Source of the DNA: Exiguobacterium sp. s146
GTDB taxonomy: Bacteria; Bacillota; Bacilli; Exiguobacteriales; Exiguobacteriaceae
Direction of reading: 5' to 3'
DNA length: 64,000 nucleotides
NCBI RefSeq assembly: GCF_018618415.1
Contig: NZ_JACSMA010000002.1
Span: 186,001-250,000 of the forward strand
Below the pieces are notes generated by a model that did no database searches, was not told the origin of the DNA, and worked only from the letters and a program-made list of their open reading frames with translations. A program made the translations under genes and the position numbers. Numbering within the stretch: position 1 is the first letter of the stretch; every line of letters starts with the position of its first letter. This document shows positions 8,654 to 17,264 of this stretch, piece after piece.

Positions 8654-9802
8654 TTATTTAGAATCGTCCGAGGTCTCGTCCCCTGTCAATTCAGAGACAG
8701 AGAAACCTCCTTGGTCACTATACTCGTCGAGCAACGATTGATCCGCGTCACCGCGTGATGAATCGCTCGACTCGAGCGCGCGCATCGACAACGAGATTTT
8801 CTTCTCGTCAAGATGAACGTCGAGTACTTTCACGGTTACTTCTTGGCCTTCTGACAAGACTTCAGATGGTGTCGCGATGTGTCGGTTCGCAATTTGCGAG
8901 ATATGAAGCAAACCTTCGACTTGCGGCGCCACTTCGACGAACGCACCGAACGTGACGAGACGTTTGACTTTCCCTTCAATCACGTCGCCCGGCTGAATTT
9001 TGCCTTCCACCGATTCCCACGGTCCAGGCTGCGTCTCTTTAATCGACAATTTCACTTTCTCATTATCGAGGTCAAGTCCAAGCACTTTCACTTTGACTTT
9101 GTCTCCTTCAGTCACAACATCGCTCGGTTTCTCAACTCGGCTATGCGCCATCTCCGAAATGTGGACGAGGCCATCGACGCCGCCGATATCGACGAATGCA
9201 CCGAAATCTGTGAGACGTTGAACCGTCCCTTCGATGATTTGACCGACTTCGAGCGATTCGAGCGTCTCCGCTTTCTTGGCACTCATTTCTGCTTCGGCAA
9301 CCGCTTTATGCGACAAGATGACCCGATTTTTCTCGCGGTCAATCTCGACGACTTTAACCGTAATCGGTTTATTCAAGTAGGATGAGAAGTCTTCGACGAA
9401 ATGGTTCTCTACGAGCGAAGCCGGGATAAATCCACGGATGCCTATGTCAACGACAAGACCACCTTTGACCTTGTCTTTTACCATGACTTCAAACACTTCG
9501 CCGGATTCGAATTTCTCGACGATTTGATCCCAAGCTGCCTCGGCATCCACGTCTTTCTTCGAAACGACCACCTCTTCGTCCGTGACCTTTTTCACTTTGA
9601 CACGGATTTCGTCGTTAACATGGAGTGATTCGTTTAAATCGTCTAAATGCATGCTTGATACTTCGCTGATTGGTAAAATTGCCTCGGTTTTATAACCGAT
9701 ATCGATCAACGCTTGCTTGTCCTCGATTTTGACGACAGTACCGGTCACAATTTGACCTCGATTGATTTCAAAATCAGGCATATCTTTCATTTCTTCGACC
9801 AT
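8654..9802 (-). CDS. rpsA: S1-domain RNA-binding protein (YpfD/RpsA-like)
   Basis: A 382-residue protein with four S1 RNA-binding repeats, at about residues 15-85, 105-172, 190-260 and 275-345. Repeats three and four carry the classical [21 protein letters not shown] and [22 protein letters not shown] blocks. It matches B. subtilis YpfD in length and order of motifs. Such Firmicute homologues are annotated as ribosomal protein S1, but they have four repeats where E. coli S1 has six, and a true ribosomal role is uncertain. The C-terminal 40 residues are acidic. The ATG at 9802 has GAGGGGG about 11 bases upstream. Confidence 0.92.
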   Translation of the reverse strand: MVEEMKDMPDFEINRGQIVTGTVVKIEDKQALIDIGYKTEAILPISEVSSMHLDDLNESLHVNDEIRVKVKKVTDEEVVVSKKDVDAEAAWDQIVEKFESGEVFEVMVKDKVKGGLVVDIGIRGFIPASLVENHFVEDFSSYLNKPITVKVVEIDREKNRVILSHKAVAEAEMSAKKAETLESLEVGQIIEGTVQRLTDFGAFVDIGGVDGLVHISEMAHSRVEKPSDVVTEGDKVKVKVLGLDLDNEKVKLSIKETQPGPWESVEGKIQPGDVIEGKVKRLVTFGAFVEVAPQVEGLLHISQIANRHIATPSEVLSEGQEVTVKVLDVHLDEKKISLSMRALESSDSSRGDADQSLLDEYSDQGGFSVSELTGDETSDDSK

Positions 9803-9830
9803 TCCAACACTACCCCCTCACGATGAGTAC

Positions 9831-9854
9831 AAAAAGGAGCGCCCTGAGGCGCTT
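9831..9854 (-). terminator. Intrinsic terminator between plsC and the S1-like gene
   Basis: The stem AGCGCC/GGCGCT with loop TCAG and a following C and TTTTT on the minus strand is typical. It sits 29 bases before the S1-like start. A TATACT hexamer at 9861-9866 lies just upstream of it, so a transcript starting there would meet the hairpin at once. Confidence 0.7.
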
Positions 9855-9942
9855 ACACCTAGTATAAACTTCTTATAATTCGAAAGATTTGTCAAGGTGT
9901 TATCAGGTTAGTTCCTCTCCTGGCGCGAGATTAAACCTGAAA

Positions 9943-10566
9943 TTAACGAACGTTCCGTGAATGCTGCATGTACAAGTCACCAATCGTCTTCATGATCAAG
10001 TCGGCCGCAACTTGAGCGCTCGCCTTGTCCGCTTTCAAACCGCTCATGTCGATCGGTGGCCCGATGACGACTTTCAGCTTCGAGCGGAACTTGTACGTTC
10101 CGATGATCGCTACCGGGAGTACCGACGCGTCCGAACGGAGCGCGAAGAACCCGACGCCGGCTTGGGCCTTGCCGAGCGTACCGTCTTTCGACCGCGTACC
10201 TTCAGGGAAAATCGAGATCACCTCGTCTTCCTTCAACTTTTGCAAGACGACGCGGAGCGCCTGTCGGTCCCCTTCTCCGCGTGACACAGGAATCTGTCCG
10301 GCCCGATTCAAGATGTGTTTCAACACTGGGACGTCAAACAACTCTTTTTTCGCGAAGAAACGGAGCTGCCGCTGTTTCGGCATCGCGCCGGCGAGCATGA
10401 CCGGGTCCCAGTTCGATTGATGGTTCGAACAGACGATCATCGACCCGTCGAGCGGGACGTTGTCGCGCCCGATATACTCGACACGGAAGCTCAGTCTGCG
10501 GATGATATTGACGACAGCTACCGCTAGTCGATACATACCGAACGGTCCATTGTTGAGCGGTTTCAT
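9943..10566 (-). CDS. plsC: 1-acyl-sn-glycerol-3-phosphate acyltransferase
   Basis: PlsC acylates lysophosphatidic acid to phosphatidic acid at the membrane. The 207-residue protein has the acyltransferase motif I NHQSNWDPVM (H-x4-D), motif II-like RFFAKKELFDVPV, and motif III FPEGTRSKDG, all in the order of the PlsC family. The ATG at 10566 overlaps the cmk stop by four bases (ATGA), so the two are translationally coupled. A ribosome binding site AGGTGAT lies upstream. In Bacillus the gene has the same neighbour. Confidence 0.92.
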   Translation of the reverse strand: MKPLNNGPFGMYRLAVAVVNIIRRLSFRVEYIGRDNVPLDGSMIVCSNHQSNWDPVMLAGAMPKQRQLRFFAKKELFDVPVLKHILNRAGQIPVSRGEGDRQALRVVLQKLKEDEVISIFPEGTRSKDGTLGKAQAGVGFFALRSDASVLPVAIIGTYKFRSKLKVVIGPPIDMSGLKADKASAQVAADLIMKTIGDLYMQHSRNVR

Positions 10567-11261
10567 CGTTCAATCACCTGCTTCATCAAATGCTCGATCG
10601 CCTCGACGACGCCGTCAATCGACAGCTCGGTCGTATCGAGATAATGCGCATCGTCGGCTTGACGAAGCGGCGCGACCTCACGCTCCGAATCGCGTTTGTC
10701 GCGCAAGGCGATCTCGAGCTGTAATTGTTCCAGGTCGCTCGGCAACCCTTTCGCTACGTTCTCCTCGTGGCGACGGCGGGCCCGTTCTTCGACCGTCGCC
10801 GTCATGAACACTTTCAAATCGGCGGACGGCAGGACGTGGGTGCCGATATCGCGGCCATCCATGACGATGCCACCCTCGCTAGCGAGGTCACGCTGTAAAT
10901 CCATGAGGGCATCTCGCACTTCCGGTTGGCGCGCGACGAAACTGACGTTGTTCGTCACTTCGCTCGTCCGGATGACGTCGGTCACTTCGTCAGCGCCATC
11001 GAACACGCGTTGGCCGTTCTCGGACGGGACGAGCCGCAAGTCCATATGAGCAATCATCTCGGCGAGTTTCGGTCCATCTTCAAGACCGACCCCGTCTTTG
11101 AGGGCACGATACGTCACGGCGCGATAAATCGCGCCCGTATCGATGTAGACGTATCCTAATTTTTTGGCGAGTGTTTTCGCGATCGTGCTCTTCCCGGCTC
11201 CGGCCGGTCCATCTAATGCAATCTGTAAAGGTTTATTCATAAAAATTGGGTACCGGCTCAT
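10563..11261 (-). CDS. cmk: Cytidylate kinase
   Basis: Cmk phosphorylates CMP and dCMP. The P loop ALDGPAGAGKSTIAK, YIDTGAIYRA, VVMDGRDIGTHVLP and RRHEE follow the cytidylate kinase pattern. The frame is open to 11375. The ATG at 11261 (MSRYPIF) is the first with a fair ribosome binding site, AGAGGAGG about 11 bases upstream. The ATG at 11240 (MNKPLQ) would give the usual N terminus but has no binding site, so 232 residues is my choice. It overlaps plsC by four bases. Confidence 0.94.
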   Translation of the reverse strand: MSRYPIFMNKPLQIALDGPAGAGKSTIAKTLAKKLGYVYIDTGAIYRAVTYRALKDGVGLEDGPKLAEMIAHMDLRLVPSENGQRVFDGADEVTDVIRTSEVTNNVSFVARQPEVRDALMDLQRDLASEGGIVMDGRDIGTHVLPSADLKVFMTATVEERARRRHEENVAKGLPSDLEQLQLEIALRDKRDSEREVAPLRQADDAHYLDTTELSIDGVVEAIEHLMKQVIER

Positions 11262-11314
11262 CCCGATACCCGCCTCCTCTCGGTCATTTGTTCCGAGAAC
11301 ATCATACCAGTTTT

Positions 11315-11980
11315 TTAACGTGAAGAAAATACAGAGCCCGTGCGTTTCCTTGCTTCGAGCTGGGCCCGGAAGCAATAACGTAAAATCGTCTCTTGGTCCC
11401 GGTGTGATAACTCTTCGAAACGAAGTGACAATTCTTGTTTCGTCGTCTGTTCGTGAATGCGGACGAGCCGACTCTTGACGCGGAACGTTTGTGGAATCCC
11501 GCGGTCGTCATCGATATGGAATGAGACGATGATTGCCTCGTCGACGGCGACCGGGGCCCGATTGGCGATGATGCGCATGCCCCCGGCCGAGACGTCGAGT
11601 GACGTCGACTCGAACGACGGGAACGCTTGACCGTCTTCCGCGGACACGGTCACGTGAATCATCTCCGGTACCCGTAAATACTCACGGCGCTGGACACGTT
11701 TGATTTTCTTCTCATCCGGCACCGGGAATGCGTAACGAAGCGTCAACTGGGCGTCACTCACCCGTCTCGATATGACGGTGTCGAAGGCGTACAGTTGCTC
11801 TTCTCCTTTGAAGAAATAGACGCGCATCGATTCGTCTTCGTGCAAGAAGAACGTCTTTAACGTATCCGTTTCACTTGGGGCCTCGATCCAGACGACTTGA
11901 TCGTTAATGGCTGCGATTTTCGTCTTTCCTTCTTTTCTCCCTTCGACTTCCACCCGTAACTCTTGACCTACTTTTAACAT
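11315..11980 (-). CDS. PilZ-domain c-di-GMP receptor (YpfA/DgrA-like)
   Basis: A 221-residue protein with an N-terminal YcgR-like domain (about residues 1-90) and a C-terminal PilZ domain. The c-di-GMP contacts are intact: RRxxLR-type QRREYLRV near residue 97 and DVSAGGMRI near residue 130. In B. subtilis the homologue next to cmk (YpfA, also DgrA) binds c-di-GMP and slows the flagellar motor. Flagellar regulation is plausible here too, given sigD and che genes in the window. The frame is open to 12082; the ATG at 11980 has AAAGGGGAA and starts MLKVGQELRV. Confidence 0.88.
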   Translation of the reverse strand: MLKVGQELRVEVEGRKEGKTKIAAINDQVVWIEAPSETDTLKTFFLHEDESMRVYFFKGEEQLYAFDTVISRRVSDAQLTLRYAFPVPDEKKIKRVQRREYLRVPEMIHVTVSAEDGQAFPSFESTSLDVSAGGMRIIANRAPVAVDEAIIVSFHIDDDRGIPQTFRVKSRLVRIHEQTTKQELSLRFEELSHRDQETILRYCFRAQLEARKRTGSVFSSR

Positions 11981-11999
11981 GAAACGATTCCCCTTTATT

Positions 12000-12656
12000 C
12001 TATTTATATTGGCGATGATTGGAGCGATTAGCGGTGCGGACGAGCAATAAAGCGACCATCCATAAGACGACGATATAGACAACAGCCGGTACTTTGTTCA
12101 TCGGTTCGACGAGCAAGATGTAGTCGAACATGCCATGCAACAGCGTGGCCGCCATGACAGCGGTGAATAGCCAAAACCGCTCGTGGACGGAATGTTTGGC
12201 CCGGCCGAGACAAAACCCCATGACGACGGCGAACAGCGCGTGGCCGCTCACCGGTAGCACGGCGCGCCAGATGGCAATCTCGATTGAGTCGTACACCCAT
12301 AAATATAGAAAATTCTCTAACGTGGCAAAGCCGAGTGAACAGGCGACCGCATAGAGAATCCCGTCGTAGTAATCATCAAAGACTTTATGTATGTATATTG
12401 TATAATAAATCATGAACCATTTAAAAAATTCTTCTAATAGCGCGGTGGCCACGAACGCCTTCCAAAACGGGCCCACGAGCACCCCTTCTTCCACGAACGC
12501 ATACTGGACGAACATGATCGGAAAGACGAGAATGGCCCCGGCGACGAACGACCGGATCACATAGCCGAGCGGTTCCGCTTCTAGTTCATGTCGGAGATAG
12601 AAGTAGGAAAGAAGGGCGAACCCTGGCGCAACCGCAGACAAGGCGATTGCAATCAT
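12000..12656 (-). CDS. prsW: Intramembrane metalloprotease PrsW
   Basis: PrsW makes the site-1 cut in the anti-sigma factor RsiW in B. subtilis. The 218-residue protein has about seven membrane helices. The putative metal-binding and catalytic residues of the family are visible: EEFFKW near residue 80, GFATLEN near residue 113, VSGHALFAVVMG and HGMFDY further on. The frame runs to 12719; the ATG at 12656 has AGGAGA eight bases upstream. No rsiW or sigW gene is in this window, so the substrate here is unknown. In Bacillus, sleB and ypeB lie between prsW and the PilZ gene; here they are missing. Confidence 0.9.
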   Translation of the reverse strand: MIAIALSAVAPGFALLSYFYLRHELEAEPLGYVIRSFVAGAILVFPIMFVQYAFVEEGVLVGPFWKAFVATALLEEFFKWFMIYYTIYIHKVFDDYYDGILYAVACSLGFATLENFLYLWVYDSIEIAIWRAVLPVSGHALFAVVMGFCLGRAKHSVHERFWLFTAVMAATLLHGMFDYILLVEPMNKVPAVVYIVVLWMVALLLVRTANRSNHRQYK

Positions 12657-12763
12657 GATGCATCTCTCCTTTCTCACGTTAAGCATACACTGAAATAGAG
12701 GAAAGAAAAAGTAGGGCACGCCTAGAAATTGGAAGAAACGAATAAAAAAGTTGGAGGTCTGTT

Positions 12764-13735
12764 ATGAATCATTTATTACTCATCCACACCGGCGGCACAA
12801 TCGCCATGTCCCAATCGGGGTCGGGACACGTCATGCCGAGCGAGGTCAATCCGATCGATGCGACGTTGCCAAAAGCGACGGATATCGCCAACATCACGAC
12901 GAAACACTTCTCAAACATCCCATCCCCGCACATGACGCCTGAAAAAATGCTCGAGCTCGCCCAGTTCATCAATCAACAGCTGACACAAGACACGTACGAC
13001 GGGGTCGTCATCACCCACGGGACCGACACGCTCGAAGAAACGGCCTATTTCCTTCAAATCACGCTCGGCGCTCCGGTCCCGATCGTCTTGACCGGGGCGA
13101 TGCGCTCGTCGAACGAGGTCGGCTCCGACGGCGAGTTCAATCTCATCACGGCGCTTCGGGTCGCCCAGAGCGATGTCGCACGCGGCAAAGGCGTGCTCGT
13201 CGTCTTCAACGGCGAGATTCATTCCGCCTTCAACGTCACGAAGACGCATACGTCTTCCGTCGACACGTTCAAATCGGTCCACTTCGGGAACGTCGGCATG
13301 GTGACGAAAGACCATGTCCTCATCTACAGCCAGCCGACGACGAAACAACCGAAGATGATTTCAACGATCACGAAACGGGTCGCCGTGCTGAAAGTCGTCG
13401 CCGGGATGGACCCGGATTTGATTGAGGCCGTGCTCTCGCTCGGTTACGACGGGCTCGTCCTCGAGGTGCTCGGTCAAGGGAACGTTCCGCCATCAATCGT
13501 CCCCGCGCTCGAGCTGCTCGTCGAACGTATGCCGGTCGTCATCGTCAGCCGCTGCTTCAACGGCATCGTCCAAGACGTGTACGGCTACGTCGGCGGCGGC
13601 CAGCAATTGAAAGAGATGGGCATCATCTTCTCGAACGGCTTGAACTCACAAAAAGCGAGATTGCGGCTCCTCGTCGAACTCGAGGCCGGGTCGTCACAAG
13701 CGGTCATGGAGCACAGCTTCAGTTTCCAACAATGA
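12764..13735 (+). CDS. ansA: L-asparaginase, type I
   Basis: Hydrolyses L-asparagine to aspartate and ammonia in the cytoplasm. Both catalytic threonine motifs are present: TGGTIAM near the N terminus and ITHGTDTLEETAYFL around residue 85. MRSSNEVGSDGEFNL and the C-terminal SRCFNG block are also in place. The 323-residue length and lack of a signal peptide fit the cytoplasmic form. The ATG at 12764 has GGAGGT upstream. It is the first gene of a two-gene plus-strand unit with ypdA and is transcribed divergently from prsW. Confidence 0.95.
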   Translation: MNHLLLIHTGGTIAMSQSGSGHVMPSEVNPIDATLPKATDIANITTKHFSNIPSPHMTPEKMLELAQFINQQLTQDTYDGVVITHGTDTLEETAYFLQITLGAPVPIVLTGAMRSSNEVGSDGEFNLITALRVAQSDVARGKGVLVVFNGEIHSAFNVTKTHTSSVDTFKSVHFGNVGMVTKDHVLIYSQPTTKQPKMISTITKRVAVLKVVAGMDPDLIEAVLSLGYDGLVLEVLGQGNVPPSIVPALELLVERMPVVIVSRCFNGIVQDVYGYVGGGQQLKEMGIIFSNGLNSQKARLRLLVELEAGSSQAVMEHSFSFQQ

Positions 13736-13792
13736 GTTGGTGACTTGCCAACCGATTCGTCCTTCCATACAATGAGGGATGAGGTGATTTCA

Positions 13793-14779
13793 TTGAATAA
13801 ACACGCTATCGTCGTCGGCGCCGGACCGTGCGGGCTGTCGGCTGCGATTGAATTGGAACGCATCGGCATCTCGTGCACGATTATCGAGCGCGGCAATATC
13901 GTCGATGCCATCTATCGGTATCCGACCCATCAGACGTTTTTCTCGTCTGCCAACTTGCTTGAAATCGGGAACATCCCGTTCATCTGTAAAGATTTGAAAC
14001 CACGGCGTCAAGACGCGCTCGTCTATTATCGGGAAGTCGTCAGCCGGACCGGGCTCGATGTCCATCCGTTCGAGACGGTCGAAGCGGTCGAGCGGACCGA
14101 GACCGGTTTCGTCGTGACGTCACGACACGACCGGGACGGCGCCAAAGAGCGTCAGGCCGACTACGTCATCTTGGCGACGGGCTATTACGGTCGTCCCCGT
14201 CGACTCGACGTGCCCGGTGAAGAGTTGCCGCACGTCGCCCACTATTTCAAAGAGGCGCATCCGTTCTATCGGCAACGCGTCACGGTCATCGGCGGGAAGA
14301 ACTCCGCCGTCGATGCGGCCATCGAGCTCGAGAAGGCCGGGGCCCACGTCACCGTGCTCTATCGCGGGGACGGCTACAGTCCTTCCGTGAAGCCGTGGGT
14401 GTTACCGACGTTCGACTCGCTCGTCCGTCATGACAAAGTGCGGCTCGAACTCGAAGCGGAAATCGTCCGCATCGAACCGCATTACGTCGTCTATCGCCAA
14501 CATGGCGAAGAACTGCGGCTTGAGTCCGATCACGTCCTCGCCATGACTGGTTACTTGCCCGACCATGGCCTGTTCGCCAACGCCGGGGTGCACATCGACG
14601 AAGAGACCGGTGTGCCGGCATTTGACGAAGCGACGTATGAAACGAACGTCGATGGCCTATTCATCGCCGGTGTCGTCGCGGCCGGGAATGACGCCAACAA
14701 AATCTTTATCGAGAACGGCCGCTTCCACGGCCAAGCTATCGCCGAGACGCTTCGGGAACGCAACGGCGTGACGTCATAA
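13793..14779 (+). CDS. ypdA: Bacillithiol disulfide reductase YpdA (Bdr)
   Basis: FAD- and NADPH-dependent reductase related to thioredoxin reductase; the YpdA/Bdr family reduces bacillithiol disulfide. The FAD motif VVGAGPCGLSAAIELERIG includes the cysteine (near residue 14) characteristic of YpdA. The NADPH motif VTVIGGKNSAVDAAIELE lies near residue 165, and a second FAD segment VDGLFIAGVVAAG near the end. The frame opens at 13745, but a TTG at 13793 has GAGGTG six bases upstream and gives 328 residues with the right N terminus. It implies that the organism makes bacillithiol. It is close behind ansA and followed by a strong terminator. Confidence 0.92.
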   Translation: MNKHAIVVGAGPCGLSAAIELERIGISCTIIERGNIVDAIYRYPTHQTFFSSANLLEIGNIPFICKDLKPRRQDALVYYREVVSRTGLDVHPFETVEAVERTETGFVVTSRHDRDGAKERQADYVILATGYYGRPRRLDVPGEELPHVAHYFKEAHPFYRQRVTVIGGKNSAVDAAIELEKAGAHVTVLYRGDGYSPSVKPWVLPTFDSLVRHDKVRLELEAEIVRIEPHYVVYRQHGEELRLESDHVLAMTGYLPDHGLFANAGVHIDEETGVPAFDEATYETNVDGLFIAGVVAAGNDANKIFIENGRFHGQAIAETLRERNGVTS

Positions 14780-14787
14780 TCGACATC

Positions 14788-14825
14788 GAAAAAGGGAGGA
14801 CCTGATGCCAGGTCCTCCCTTTCGT
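14788..14825. terminator. Bidirectional terminator between ypdA and gudB
   Basis: A 14-bp perfect stem (14791-14804 with 14809-14822) has loop ATGC. T runs on one side and A runs on the other allow use from both convergent genes. Confidence 0.88.
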
Positions 14826-14831
14826 ATGGTA

Positions 14832-16100
14832 TTATACCCAACCGCGGAAGCGCGACGCTTCTGCCATCTTGCGCACGCCGACCATATAGGCGGCGAGACG
14901 CATGTCGACCTTACGGGCCGACGAGGTATTGTATACGGTATTGAACGAATGGACGAGCACTTTCTCAAGCTTCTCTTCCACTTCCTCTTCAGTCCAATAG
15001 TACCCTTGATTGTTTTGAACCCACTCGAAGTAGGACACCGTCACCCCGCCGCTTGAAGCGAGCACGTCCGGGACGAGCAGGATGCCGCGTTCCGTCAAGA
15101 TGCGGGTCGCCTCGTTTGTCGTCGGTCCGTTCGCGGCTTCGACAACGATGGACGCCTTGATGTTGTCGGCGTTATCCTCGGTGATTTGATTCTCGATCGC
15201 GGCCGGGACCAAGATGTCGCAGTCAAGTTCGAGCATCTCTTTGTTCGAGATGGTGTTCTTGAACAACGTCGAGATCGTCCCGAACGAGTCACGACGGTCG
15301 AGCAGATACGGGATGTCGAGTCCGTTCTCGTCATGGATGGCTCCATACGCATCGCTGACGGCGATGACTTTCGCACCGGCGTCATGCATGAACTTCGACA
15401 GGAAGCTACCCGCGTTGCCGAACCCTTGGACGACGACGCGAGCGCCTTTCAACTCGATTCCGCGACGGAGCGCCGCTTCTCGAATCATGATGGCGACACC
15501 TTTTGCCGTCGCCGTCTCGCGACCGTGCGAGCCACCGAGCACGAGCGGTTTCCCGGTGATGAATCCTGGTGAGTTGAATTCATCGATGCGGCTATACTCG
15601 TCCATCATCCATGCCATGATTTGCGAGTTCGTGAACACGTCCGGTGCCGGGATGTCTTTCGTCGGTCCGACGATTTGACTGATGGCCCGAACATAACCAC
15701 GGCTCAACCGCTCAATCTCACGGAAACTCATCTCACGCGGATCACAGACGATTCCACCTTTACCGCCGCCATATGGTAAGTCGACGATGCCGGCTTTCAA
15801 GCTCATCCAGACCGACAACGCCTTCACTTCGACCTCGGTCACGCTCGGGTGGAATCGGATTCCACCTTTTGTCGGTCCGACGGCATCGTTATGTTGCGCA
15901 CGATATCCTGTGAAAATCTTGGTCGATCCATCATCCATCCGTACCGGGATGCGGACGGTCAACATCCGAAGCGGCTCTTTCAAGAGCTCGTACATCTCTT
16001 CTGGATACCCGAGTTTATCGAGCGCCTCGTGTATCACTTCTTGTGTCGATTCAAGGATGTTTTTTCGTTTTTGATGACCTTTTTCTTGATCCGTAATCAT
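14832..16100 (-). CDS. gudB: NAD-specific glutamate dehydrogenase
   Basis: Catabolic glutamate dehydrogenase (RocG/GudB type), which deaminates glutamate to 2-oxoglutarate. The 422 residues include GPTKGGIRFHPSV, the catalytic lysine block LPYGGGKGGI, the nucleotide-binding VVQGFGNAGS and the C-terminal VLASSGGVTVSYFEWVQN. B. subtilis has a gudB next to ypdA, which is the arrangement here, so I use that symbol; RocG is an equally close paralogue. The ATG at 16100 follows GGGGAGGAAA. A promoter and a cre-like site lie upstream. Confidence 0.93.
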   Translation of the reverse strand: MITDQEKGHQKRKNILESTQEVIHEALDKLGYPEEMYELLKEPLRMLTVRIPVRMDDGSTKIFTGYRAQHNDAVGPTKGGIRFHPSVTEVEVKALSVWMSLKAGIVDLPYGGGKGGIVCDPREMSFREIERLSRGYVRAISQIVGPTKDIPAPDVFTNSQIMAWMMDEYSRIDEFNSPGFITGKPLVLGGSHGRETATAKGVAIMIREAALRRGIELKGARVVVQGFGNAGSFLSKFMHDAGAKVIAVSDAYGAIHDENGLDIPYLLDRRDSFGTISTLFKNTISNKEMLELDCDILVPAAIENQITEDNADNIKASIVVEAANGPTTNEATRILTERGILLVPDVLASSGGVTVSYFEWVQNNQGYYWTEEEVEEKLEKVLVHSFNTVYNTSSARKVDMRLAAYMVGVRKMAEASRFRGWV

Positions 16101-16161
16101 GAAGGTTTCCTCCCCTAAATTGTCGATTCTCCCCCAAGAATCAACCTCGTATTCGTTTAAA

Positions 16162-16190
16162 AGTATATCTGATACGCGCCCAATTTGAAA
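16162..16190 (-). promoter_or_regulatory. Probable promoter of gudB
   Basis: TATACT at 16162-16167 with TTTCAA at 16185-16190 and a 17-base spacer on the minus strand. The -35 is weak (three of six), in line with a need for an activator. Confidence 0.5.
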
Positions 16191-16207
16191 GGCTTTTACA
16201 AAAATAA

Positions 16208-16221
16208 TGAAAGCGTTTTCT
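16208..16221. promoter_or_regulatory. cre-like site upstream of gudB
   Basis: TGAAAGCGTTTTCT agrees with the CcpA cre consensus at nearly all positions. Its centre is about 59 bases upstream of the predicted gudB start point, in the gap between ddl and gudB. Confidence 0.55.
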
Positions 16222-16227
16222 AAAATG

Positions 16228-16252
16228 AAAAAAGAAGGGGGTGCCCCTTCTT
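16228..16252 (-). terminator. Intrinsic terminator of ddl
   Basis: The stem AAGAAGGGG/CCCCTTCTT has a short loop and is followed by six T on the minus strand. It begins at the ddl stop codon. Confidence 0.85.
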
Positions 16253-17168
16253 ACTTTTCAAGCGCGAGTGCGATGAATCGCTCCAACAGTTCACCGTACG
16301 AGATCCCGACGGCGCGGGCGCTGTCCGGGAACAGGCTGAGCGGTGTCATGCCAGGCAGTGTGTTCGTCTCTAAAACATAGGCGAGTCCGTCCTCTGACAC
16401 GAGGAAGTCCGAGCGGGAGTATCCGCTGCAGCCGAGCGCACGGTGCGCTTGAACTGCGGCCGCTTGAACCTCTTCCGTCAAAGCAGCCGGCAACTCGGCC
16501 GGACAGACGTGAATCGATCCACCTTCTGAATACTTCGACTCATAGTCATAAAACTCGTTTTTCGGGATAATCTCGATGACCGGGAGCGCGGCTTCAGCAC
16601 CATGGTTCCCGAGTACAGGGACCGTCAATTCACGGCCTTTGATATATTGTTCGACCAAGACGGCCGTATCGCATGCGAACGCTTTGTCGATCCCTTCACG
16701 GAGCATCGTCTCATCCATCGCGATCGTCAATCCGTTCGAAGAGCCTTCTTGGGCCGGTTTGACGACACATGGGAATTCATCGCCCCACTCAACGATTTTC
16801 GCGTCGATGTCGTCCCCTGTCTCGATGAGGACGTCACGAGCGATCCGAATGCCGGCAGCGGCGAAGATGATCTTCGCACGGGCTTTGTCCATCGCGAGCG
16901 CGGACGCCAACACACCCGAACCTGTATACGGCAAGCCTGCCATCTCCAAGAGTGACTGCACGCGTCCGTCTTCACCGTATTTGCCATGCAAGGCGCTGAC
17001 GACGACGTCGGCTTGAAGCGTCAACAGCTCATCGGCCCGCTCCGGGTGAAAATCAATGGCCACGACGTCGTGACCTCGTTCTTTGAGCGCTTCAATCATT
17101 CCTTTACCACTCGTGAGCGACACTTCACGCTCACCTGATACACCACCATATAATACCGCGACTTTCAT
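16251..17168 (-). CDS. ddl: D-alanine--D-alanine ligase, short DdlB-like form
   Basis: ATP-grasp enzyme that joins two D-alanines for the peptidoglycan stem peptide. VLYGGVSGEREVSL, ALHGKYGEDGRVQ, GLPYTGSGVLASALAMDK, VVKPAQEGSSNG and LETNTLPGMT are all family motifs. The tyrosine in YDYESKY argues for D-Ala-D-Ala, not D-Ala-D-Lac, product. At 305 residues it resembles the short DdlB enzymes of proteobacteria more than the roughly 355-residue Bacillus Ddl, and its motif wording is DdlB-like too. The ATG at 17168 follows AGGAGAGA. It may share a transcript with mecA upstream. Confidence 0.94.
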   Translation of the reverse strand: MKVAVLYGGVSGEREVSLTSGKGMIEALKERGHDVVAIDFHPERADELLTLQADVVVSALHGKYGEDGRVQSLLEMAGLPYTGSGVLASALAMDKARAKIIFAAAGIRIARDVLIETGDDIDAKIVEWGDEFPCVVKPAQEGSSNGLTIAMDETMLREGIDKAFACDTAVLVEQYIKGRELTVPVLGNHGAEAALPVIEIIPKNEFYDYESKYSEGGSIHVCPAELPAALTEEVQAAAVQAHRALGCSGYSRSDFLVSEDGLAYVLETNTLPGMTPLSLFPDSARAVGISYGELLERFIALALEK

Positions 17169-17264
17169 CCAATCTCTCCTTCAGCTAGCTACTCCAAAGT
17201 TCAAGTTTTATCATACCATGTGTCGGCCGAAAACAATAGAAACAGAACAGTAAAAAAGCCGTAC

